DNA of 6,711 nucleotides, taken from NCBI GenBank assembly GCA_017621955.1, contig JAGASB010000337.1, positions 1 to 6,711 on the forward strand. Reading direction: 5' to 3'. Numbering within the stretch: position 1 is the stretch's first letter; each line of letters opens with the position of its first letter. This stretch comes from Clostridia bacterium (GTDB taxonomy: Bacteria; Bacillota_A; Clostridia; Christensenellales; Borkfalkiaceae). A model generated the notes under the pieces. It was not told the origin of the DNA. It ran no database searches and was given only the letters and a program-made list of their open reading frames with translations. A program made the position numbers and the translations under genes. This document shows positions 1-5,369 of the stretch, piece by piece.

Positions 1-414
1 GCTTATAGAGAAGCAGAAGTTGCGATCAACAACATTACTGGCAAAAAAGACCGTATGCGTTACAACGTAATTCCTTCGGTTATCTATGCTAATCCCGAAG
101 TAGGTTCGGTAGGTGAAACCGAAGAAAGCGCAAAAGCCAAAGGTCTTGACGTTAAATGCGTATCTATTCCGCTTACTTTCTCTGGTAGATATATTGCGGA
201 AAACACCGACCTTAACGGTATTTGCAAACTCGTAGTAAACAAAAAGACTAACACGCTTATCGGCGCACACGTTATCGGTTCTTACGCAGGTGAATATATC
301 GTTGCGGTTTCCGCTATGATAGACCTTGAAGTGGATATCGAGAATATCAAAAAACTCGTATTCCCGCACCCCACGGTTTGCGAAATTATTCGTGAAGCAG
401 TTTGGACAATTTAA
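1..414 (+). CDS. lpdA: Dihydrolipoamide dehydrogenase (E3), C-terminal part, 5' truncated by window edge
   Basis: E3 is the FAD enzyme that reoxidises the dihydrolipoyl group of E2 with NAD+ in 2-oxoacid dehydrogenase complexes of the cytoplasm. The reading frame is open from base 1, so the ATG at 55 is internal; 137 residues are visible. The segment AYREAEVAINNITG just before that Met is typical of the end of the FAD-binding region. What follows is the dimerisation domain: PSVIYANPEVGSVG, a GRYIAE block, then GAHVIG. The catalytic His-Glu pair of the partner active site is present in HPTVCE (His codon 367-369, Glu codon 382-384), the equivalent of the family's HPTLSE. The N-terminal FAD and redox-disulfide part lies outside the window. 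The gene ends 28 bp before the E1 gene, so they are probably cotranscribed. Glutathione or mercuric reductases share this fold, but the neighbouring E1 and lplA favour E3. Confidence 0.93.
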   Translation, partial: AYREAEVAINNITGKKDRMRYNVIPSVIYANPEVGSVGETEESAKAKGLDVKCVSIPLTFSGRYIAENTDLNGICKLVVNKKTNTLIGAHVIGSYAGEYIVAVSAMIDLEVDIENIKKLVFPHPTVCEIIREAVWTI

Positions 415-428
415 TTAGTTAAAAATTT

Positions 429-434
429 AAGGAG
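429..434 (+). promoter_or_regulatory. Shine-Dalgarno site of the fused E1 gene
   Basis: AAGGAG followed by an 8-nt A/T spacer and ATG at 443. This is the strongest ribosome binding site in the window and fixes the E1 start; it matches the codon bias suggesting high expression. Confidence 0.85.
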
Positions 435-442
435 ATATAAAT

Positions 443-2920
443 ATGCCAAAAAATTTAGTTATCGATCCTTTGTTTATAAGGTCGAAAGGTAAAATTCAAT
501 TTACGGATATTCCCGTAAACGTTTACAACAAGTCGGTTGAAGACGAAAAGAAAAACTTTTCAAACGACGATTTCGTTCGTATCTTTAACGATATCGCAAT
601 GCTCCGTGAATTCGAAAGCATGATCAACGAAATCAAAATCAAGGGTGAATATCAAGGCTTTAAGCACTCTTATCCCGGTCCTGCGCACCTTTCTATGGGT
701 CAGGAAGCCGCTGCGGTAGGTCAAGCGTATATCCTTGATATGGACGATATGACCTTCGGTTCACACAGAAGCCACAGCGAAGTTTTAGCGCGTGGTCTTG
801 CGTCTATCAACAAACTCCCTGAAGATAAACTGTATCAAATAATGAAAGACTTCATGGGTGGCGAAACTCTCGCTCCCGTTGAAAAACTCAACAAAACCGG
901 CAACGTTAAAGATTTAGCAGTTGACTTCCTTCTTTACGGATTTATGAGTGAAATTTTCGCTCGTCGCACCGGTTTCCACAGAGGTATGGGCGGCTCAATG
1001 CACGTTTTCTTCTTACCGTTTGGTATTTATCCGAACAACGCTATCGTTGGTGGCGCAGCACCTGTTGCTCTCGGCGCGGCTCTTTACAAGAAGGTAAACG
1101 ATAAACCCGGTATCGTTATCAGTAACGTTGGTGACGGCGCTGTTGGTTGTGGCGTTGTTTACGAATCAATGAACTTTGCTTCTATGGACCAATTCCGTGA
1201 ACTTTGGGAAAAGAAGGGTGGACTTCCCATTCTATTTAACTTCTTCAACAACGGTTACGGTATGGGTGGACAAACCAGAGGCGAAACTATGGCTTACGAT
1301 TTCCTTGCTCGTCTTGGCGCTGGCGTATCCCCGACGCAACTTTATGCAGAAAGGGTAGACGGTTTCAATCCGCTCGCAGTTATCGACGCAATGAAGAGAA
1401 AAAAGAAACTTCTCGTAGAAGGCAAAGGCCCTGCAATGCTCGACGTTGTAACCTATCGTTACGGTGGTCACTCTCCGTCCGACTCTATGAGTTACAGAAC
1501 CATAGAAGAAGTAGAAAACTGGAAGCAATACGACCCAATCGTTACTTACAGAAAAGCGCTTGTTGACGCTAAAGTTGAAAGCGACGGTAAATTTGACGAT
1601 ATCCTTGCATCTATCAAAGAAAGAATGCTTAAACTCTGCAAACTTGCAGCAGACCCCGTTGAATCACCTTATCTTGATTTCAAGAAAGACCCGTACTACG
1701 TTGAAGACCTTATGTTCTCTAACGGCGCGGTTGAAAAGATGGAAGACAGACCTATCGAAGTTGGCAAGGACGTTAAGATTCCTATGGAAGAAAACCCCAG
1801 AGTTAAACAAATCGCTGGTAAACAACGTTATGCGTTTGACGAAAAGGGTCAACTCGTATCCAACATGAAGAGATTCAATATCCGTGACGGTTTGTTTGAA
1901 GCAATTATCGATAGATATTATAAAGACCCGACTCTCACTTCTTATGGTGAAGACGTTAGAGACTGGGGCGGTGCATTCGCAGTTTATAAAGGACTTACCG
2001 AAGCGCTTCCTTACCACAGACTCTTCAACTCTCCGATTTCAGAAGCGGCAATCGTTTCTTCGGCAGTAGGTTACGGACTTTGCGGTGGTAGAGTTATCGT
2101 AGAACTTATGTATGCTGACTTTATGGGCAGAGCAGGCGACGAAATCTTTAACCAACTTGCTAAATGGCAAGCAATGAGTTCTGGTATCTTAAAGATGCCT
2201 GTTGTTCTTCGTGTTTCTGTTGGTGCTAAATACGGCGCTCAACACTCACAAGACTGGGTTGCTCTTCCTGCACACGTTCCAGGACTTAAAGTTTGCTTCC
2301 CTGTAACTCCTTACGATGCTAAGGGTCTTATGAACTCAGCACTCAACGGTACTGACCCTGTTATCTTCTTTGAAAGCCAAAGAATTTACGACAAGGGCGA
2401 AGAATTTAGAAAAGAAGGCGTACCCGAAGGATATTATGAAATTCCGCTTGGCGAACCCGACGTTAAGAGAGTTGGTTCTGATATTACTATTCTTACTATC
2501 GGTGCAACGCTTTATAGGGCAATGGACGCTGCTAAAACCCTTTCTGAAAAATACGGTGTTGAAGCAGAAATTATCGACGCACGTTCAATCGTTCCGTTCA
2601 ACTACGAAAAGGTTGTTGAATCAGTTAAAAAGACTGGTAGAATTATCCTTGCTTCCGACGCTTGTGCAAGGGGAAGCATCTTGAACGACTTTGCAAGAAA
2701 CATCTCTGAACTTTGCTTCGATTACCTTGATGCTCCTGCTGTTGTTGTTGGTGCTCAAAACTGGATTACTCCTCCGTTTGAATTTGACGCTGACTTCTTC
2801 CCACAAGCAGATTGGATTATCGACAACATCAACGATAAGATTTTACCGCTTAAAGGACACGTTAGCAAGATTAATACTTCTGACGCGGAAGCAATGCGTA
2901 AGGCAAAGAAAGGCGTATAA
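443..2920 (+). CDS. 2-oxoacid dehydrogenase E1 component, fused alpha and beta subunits (825 aa)
   Basis: Thiamine-diphosphate E1 decarboxylates a 2-oxoacid and reductively acylates the lipoyl group of E2. Residues about 45-400 are the alpha half: MGQEA (85-89), SHRSH (107-111), GGSMH (183-187), the cofactor motif GDG (230-232) to NN (269-270), and the loop YRYGGHSPSD (338-347). Residues about 475-820 are the beta half: GEDV (502-505), SPISEAA with the expected catalytic Glu534, QHSQDW (600-605, His601), AHVPGLKV, then a transketolase-like C-terminal domain from about 675. A linker of roughly 60 residues joins the halves without a stop or an internal ribosome site. The GDG-to-NN spacing (36 residues) is longer than usual, and about 35-40 extra residues precede GGSMH. 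I recall both traits from fused clostridial homologues, so they do not suggest damage. Substrate (pyruvate, branched-chain acids or acetoin) cannot be decided. The upstream gene is E3; E2 is not visible. Confidence 0.93.
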   Translation: MPKNLVIDPLFIRSKGKIQFTDIPVNVYNKSVEDEKKNFSNDDFVRIFNDIAMLREFESMINEIKIKGEYQGFKHSYPGPAHLSMGQEAAAVGQAYILDMDDMTFGSHRSHSEVLARGLASINKLPEDKLYQIMKDFMGGETLAPVEKLNKTGNVKDLAVDFLLYGFMSEIFARRTGFHRGMGGSMHVFFLPFGIYPNNAIVGGAAPVALGAALYKKVNDKPGIVISNVGDGAVGCGVVYESMNFASMDQFRELWEKKGGLPILFNFFNNGYGMGGQTRGETMAYDFLARLGAGVSPTQLYAERVDGFNPLAVIDAMKRKKKLLVEGKGPAMLDVVTYRYGGHSPSDSMSYRTIEEVENWKQYDPIVTYRKALVDAKVESDGKFDDILASIKERMLKLCKLAADPVESPYLDFKKDPYYVEDLMFSNGAVEKMEDRPIEVGKDVKIPMEENPRVKQIAGKQRYAFDEKGQLVSNMKRFNIRDGLFEAIIDRYYKDPTLTSYGEDVRDWGGAFAVYKGLTEALPYHRLFNSPISEAAIVSSAVGYGLCGGRVIVELMYADFMGRAGDEIFNQLAKWQAMSSGILKMPVVLRVSVGAKYGAQHSQDWVALPAHVPGLKVCFPVTPYDAKGLMNSALNGTDPVIFFESQRIYDKGEEFRKEGVPEGYYEIPLGEPDVKRVGSDITILTIGATLYRAMDAAKTLSEKYGVEAEIIDARSIVPFNYEKVVESVKKTGRIILASDACARGSILNDFARNISELCFDYLDAPAVVVGAQNWITPPFEFDADFFPQADWIIDNINDKILPLKGHVSKINTSDAEAMRKAKKGV

Positions 2921-2938
2921 TTAAGGCTTATAAACATC

Positions 2939-3025
2939 GTGTGGCGTCGTTTACTGCCTTGCGAAAAAGACTTCGATGAACAGACGTTCTATCTCACCCT
3001 TTTCCGCAGTCGAGCCTAGCCACAC
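2939..3025. repeat. 87-nt interrupted palindrome (structured intergenic element)
   Basis: Three nested stems can form. The outer stem is GTGTGGC (2939-2945) with GCCACAC (3019-3025), 7 perfect pairs. The middle stem is 2961-2969 with 2999-3007, 8 of 9 pairs. The inner stem is GATGAAC (2975-2981) with GTTC-t-ATC (2986-2993), 7 pairs, one bulge and a 4-nt loop. The only mismatch in the middle stem is A-C on the plus strand, which becomes U-G in a minus-strand RNA, so the fold is slightly better in that direction. The element is visibly richer in G+C than the flanking intergenic DNA. It could be a genome-repeat palindrome, a small structured RNA, or a remnant of something larger. I do not recognise a named family. 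Confidence 0.45.
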
Positions 3026-3029
3026 TCGT

Positions 3030-3084
3030 TTCTAAACCATAATAGGCTTTGCAATACTGCGTTACTGCTTGCTTCTAAACCATA
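3030..3084. repeat. Pair of 12-bp direct repeats TTCTAAACCATA
   Basis: TTCTAAACCATA occurs at 3030-3041 and again at 3073-3084, a period of 43 bp. TTACTGC also recurs, at 2951-2957 and 3062-3068, each time followed within a base or so by TTGC. The second 12-mer copy also pairs with ATGGTT at 3094-3099 (AACCAT/ATGGTT, 10-nt loop). The pattern suggests a small duplication within the gap, next to the 87-nt palindrome. No function is evident. Confidence 0.5.
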
Positions 3085-3118
3085 CTATATTAAATGGTTG
3101 TTAAAAATCTTACAAAAA

Positions 3119-3140
3119 AGGGGGCTTATTTTAGCCCCCT
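3119..3140. terminator. Bidirectional-looking intrinsic terminator hairpin
   Basis: An 8-bp perfect stem, AGGGGGCT (3119-3126) with AGCCCCCT (3133-3140), closes a 6-nt loop TATTTT. On the plus strand it lies about 200 nt after the E1 stop and is followed by AAATTTT, a mediocre U-tract. On the minus strand the stem is followed directly by five T (complement of A3114-3118), a better U-tract. It could end the E3/E1 transcript, stop antisense transcripts that cross lplA, or both. Its right edge is only 11 nt from the lplA ATG, so it may also affect lplA expression. Confidence 0.7.
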
Positions 3141-3151
3141 AAATTTTAATT

Positions 3152-4126
3152 ATGGAAAAATTCTACTTTATCACGCACGAAAATCGTGACGCATATTTTA
3201 ATCTTGCAAGTGAAGAATACCTTCTAAAACAAAAGGGTGGGTACTACTTTTACTTGTGGATAAACGACCCTGCCGTAATAGTTGGGATAAATCAAAACGC
3301 CTTTGAAGAAGTTAATCTATCCTACGTTCAAGAAAATGGAATAAAAGTCGTTCGTCGATTAACGGGCGGTGGTACTGTATATCACGATGGTGGTAATTTA
3401 TGTTATACCGTAATTGCGCCGTATGATAAGGACGTTGATAATTATAGAAAGTTTACAGCGCCTGTAATAGAATATCTTAATGAATTAGGCGTACCTGCTG
3501 AGTTTAGCGGACGTAACGACATAACTGTTGACGGCAAAAAAATATCGGGCAATGCGCAAACTGTTCACGGTGATAAAATTATGCACCACGGTACTATTTT
3601 ATTTGATACCGACCCCGATGCTTTAACCTTATCGCTTAACCCAAATAAACTTAAAATAGAAAGCAAAGGCATAAAGTCGGTGCGTGCTCGTGTTATGAAT
3701 ATTAAAGACCGTTTGCAAAAAATCGTTACAATTGAGCAGTTTAAGAAAGGACTTGCCGATAAATTCTTGTCGTTTTGTCAGCCATATACTTTTAATCAGC
3801 AAGACGAAGATGCTATAAATAAGTTAGTTGAAGAAAAGTATTCGCACTTTGAGTGGAATATGGGGCGTTCACCTAAGGGCAAAAACGTCTTTACTAAAAA
3901 GTTTGCGTTTGGTGTATTGACTATTTCTTTTGATACGGAAAAGGGTGTTATGCAAAACGTAAGCATAATGGGTGACTTTTTCTCATTGAAAGATATCAGC
4001 GGTTTAGAAATGGCATTAAATGGTGTTCGTTACGAAAAAGAACATTTAGAAAATGCACTTAAATGCGCAAACGAATTTATCTATAACGCTGACGGCAAAG
4101 AGATTGCAAATGCAATGTTTGAATAA
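3152..4126 (+). CDS. lplA: Lipoate-protein ligase A (324 aa)
   Basis: This cytoplasmic enzyme activates free lipoate with ATP to lipoyl-AMP and transfers it to a lysine of carrier domains, such as the E2 of 2-oxoacid dehydrogenases or GcvH. The family motifs are all present and in order: YFNLASEEYLL (15-25), RRLTGGGTVYHD (68-79), GRNDI followed by DGKKISG (127-133, with Lys130 at the catalytic lysine position), HHGTILFD (145-152), and the SKGIKSVRARV block. A C-terminal accessory domain follows from about residue 245 (FGVLTISFDTEKG, then VRYEKEHLENAL). Length is normal for a two-domain LplA. The start is set by the match MEKFYFITHENRDAYFNLA to the family N-terminus, although no Shine-Dalgarno sequence precedes it. 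It sits next to E3 and E1 genes whose complex needs lipoylation. The stop codon is 1 bp from that of the converging gerAC gene. Confidence 0.95.
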   Translation: MEKFYFITHENRDAYFNLASEEYLLKQKGGYYFYLWINDPAVIVGINQNAFEEVNLSYVQENGIKVVRRLTGGGTVYHDGGNLCYTVIAPYDKDVDNYRKFTAPVIEYLNELGVPAEFSGRNDITVDGKKISGNAQTVHGDKIMHHGTILFDTDPDALTLSLNPNKLKIESKGIKSVRARVMNIKDRLQKIVTIEQFKKGLADKFLSFCQPYTFNQQDEDAINKLVEEKYSHFEWNMGRSPKGKNVFTKKFAFGVLTISFDTEKGVMQNVSIMGDFFSLKDISGLEMALNGVRYEKEHLENALKCANEFIYNADGKEIANAMFE

Positions 4127-4127
4127 T

Positions 4128-5369
4128 TTACTTTTGACCTTGCACGTCAATATTAACGCTTGACTTTAAAACCGATAAATAGTTATCTTTATAGCGACTG
4201 TACTGTCCGTGATTGTGGCGGTACAGTTTTTCTTTTATTTTCAAAAAATCACAGCCCGTGTTTTTAATTGTTTCAACAAGTTCATTAGTTCGTTCAGTAA
4301 GCATTTGTTCGGTTTTATCTTTAACCGCTTGGGGAAGAGGAAGATTTTGTGAAAGTGCTTCTTCGGTGTAATCGCTGTCAATGTCAGTTATCTTGCAGTA
4401 AAGTGTAAGAGAAAGTTCAACGGTTAAGTTTTGTTCGTCCGCTTTTACTTTAACAGACGGCTTGCCCGTAAGAATAGTTAAAAGAGCATTGCATTTTTTA
4501 CCGTTAATTTCAACGTCGTCAACGGGTAGTGTAGTGCCGTCAAGTGGAAGAAAATAAGCGTTGAACATAAAGGTCAGTTCGGGCGATAGTTCGCCTACCT
4601 TTACTCCGTCCTTAAAAAGCGCAGTCGTTCTTGCGTCAAAAAGATTATCCATCTTTTTTTGGTCGGCGTTTCCACCCGAACTTGCGCTTGAACTGCTAGA
4701 ATTTGACCCTGAACTAGAACTTGACCCCGACCCCGAACTGTTACTTGATTGACTGCCTTGACTAGAATTTCCACTATCGCTTTTTATTACTTTAATTAGT
4801 GGCATAAATGCAGAACTGCTATCCGAATAATGCCCAGAGCAAAAGGACTTAATGTCAGATGAGGTAACGTCCCTATCAAACCCGGGGTTTTTAAGCATAA
4901 TTTTTTGTAAGGCAAAAGAAGAAATATTGTCTAGTGGGGTAGCAAGTTTTAACAGTTCGCTTGCCTTGTTTTCGGCAAGTGCGACTAGGGCAGAGTCTTG
5001 AACACGCAAGGTTTTTGCAAAGTAGTCAAGCACTCTAATAACGTTAGTTTGTGATAAATCGCTTCCTAAAAGTATAAGGTTGCAAAAGGCAAGTTTAGGA
5101 AACCAACCTGAAACGTCACCCGTGTTTTTTAAGGCTTCGCCCACAGTCTTACCTTTACCGCTTATTTCAGCCTTACGATTTTCGGTGTTAGCGTCGGTGG
5201 CTTCGGGTACGGCAATTTGTGCGGTTATAAGATACCCGTCGTCTTCTTTATCAACGGCAATGGCAGTGATAATAGAAGTTTTTTCAACGTCAATAAGACC
5301 AAAATCGTTTGTAAAGAAAAACGTGAAAACAAGTACAAGTGATAATAAAATAAACTTAGCCTTGCGCAT
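4128..5369 (-). CDS. gerAC: Ger(x)C-family spore germination receptor subunit C, without lipobox (413 aa)
   Basis: C subunits of GerA-type nutrient receptors sit on the outer face of the spore inner membrane and are needed for the response to germinants. The symbol denotes the family, not an assigned paralogue. Residues about 5-20 are a hydrophobic N-terminal segment. Then DVEKTSIITAIAVDK (27-41) corresponds to the family block (R)EIEDLAIVTAIGVDK. An N-terminal domain runs to about 195, followed by a low-complexity Ser/Gly linker (197-233, 23 Ser of 37). The C-terminal domain covers about 243-410 and ends with a YLSVLKSSVNIDV strand as in the family. The lipoprotein Cys expected before the EIE-like block is missing: TNDFGLIDVE stands there. 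The protein may therefore be anchored by an uncleaved helix. Its ATG overlaps the gerAB end by 14 bp, suggesting translational coupling. No terminator is seen just after its stop. Confidence 0.85.
   Translation of the reverse strand: MRKAKFILLSLVLVFTFFFTNDFGLIDVEKTSIITAIAVDKEDDGYLITAQIAVPEATDANTENRKAEISGKGKTVGEALKNTGDVSGWFPKLAFCNLILLGSDLSQTNVIRVLDYFAKTLRVQDSALVALAENKASELLKLATPLDNISSFALQKIMLKNPGFDRDVTSSDIKSFCSGHYSDSSSAFMPLIKVIKSDSGNSSQGSQSSNSSGSGSSSSSGSNSSSSSASSGGNADQKKMDNLFDARTTALFKDGVKVGELSPELTFMFNAYFLPLDGTTLPVDDVEINGKKCNALLTILTGKPSVKVKADEQNLTVELSLTLYCKITDIDSDYTEEALSQNLPLPQAVKDKTEQMLTERTNELVETIKNTGCDFLKIKEKLYRHNHGQYSRYKDNYLSVLKSSVNIDVQGQK
4197..4241 (+). terminator. Intrinsic terminator for lplA, embedded in the opposing gerAC coding sequence
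   Basis: In plus-strand RNA, 4197-4207 (ACTGTACTGTC) pairs with 4217-4227 (GGCGGTACAGT) as an 11-bp stem, including two G-U pairs, around a 9-nt loop. A long U-tract follows (TTTT C TTTT A TTTT to 4241). It starts 70 nt after the lplA stop. In minus-strand RNA the two wobbles become A-C mismatches and there is no U-tract, so the signal is specific to lplA transcripts. The same DNA codes for LYRHNHGQYS of GerAC. Confidence 0.72.
4671..4781 (-). repeat. Serine/glycine-rich low-complexity linker inside gerAC
   Basis: Codons 197-233 of gerAC encode 23 serines in 37 residues, with Gly, Asn and Gln between them. Serine is written with a mixture of AGT, AGC, TCA, TCG and TCT codons, so the tract is not a simple slipped DNA repeat, although short tandem pieces occur (GACCCC twice on the plus strand, 4723-4734). 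It separates the two folded domains of the protein. Confidence 0.8.

Noticed and set aside
1865..1867. Internal ATG at the beta-half boundary as a separate E1 beta start
   Set aside because: The frame is continuous from 443 and no Shine-Dalgarno site precedes this ATG, so a fused product is the simpler reading.
1232..2017. Minus-strand open frames of about 100 codons inside the E1 gene, plus the overlapping plus-strand frames there
   Set aside because: They are shadows of the strongly conserved E1 frame, with no ribosome binding site and no recognisable domain.
2939..3025. Possible tRNA-like gene, because a perfect 7-bp closing stem spans 87 nt
   Set aside because: There is no T-arm with GTTCRA next to the 3' strand, no D-arm or anticodon arm layout, and no CCA end; the stems are nested, not cloverleaf.
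2936..3035. Short open stretches on both strands of the intergenic gap (about 28-34 codons, for example KRVWLGSTAEKGEIE on the minus strand)
   Set aside because: They are very short, lack a ribosome binding site and a supported start, and overlap a palindrome. A degenerate coding remnant remains possible but cannot be supported.
3062..3091. Possible lplA promoter TTACTG, 18 nt, TATATT
   Set aside because: The -35 match is poor and A/T-rich DNA gives many such pairs by chance, so I do not list it as a feature.
4103..4116. Small hairpin ATTGC/GCAAT as a possible ger operon terminator
   Set aside because: It has only 5 A/T-rich pairs and no U-tract in the minus direction. The hairpin at 3948-3968 (TTATGC/GCATAA) fails for the same reasons.
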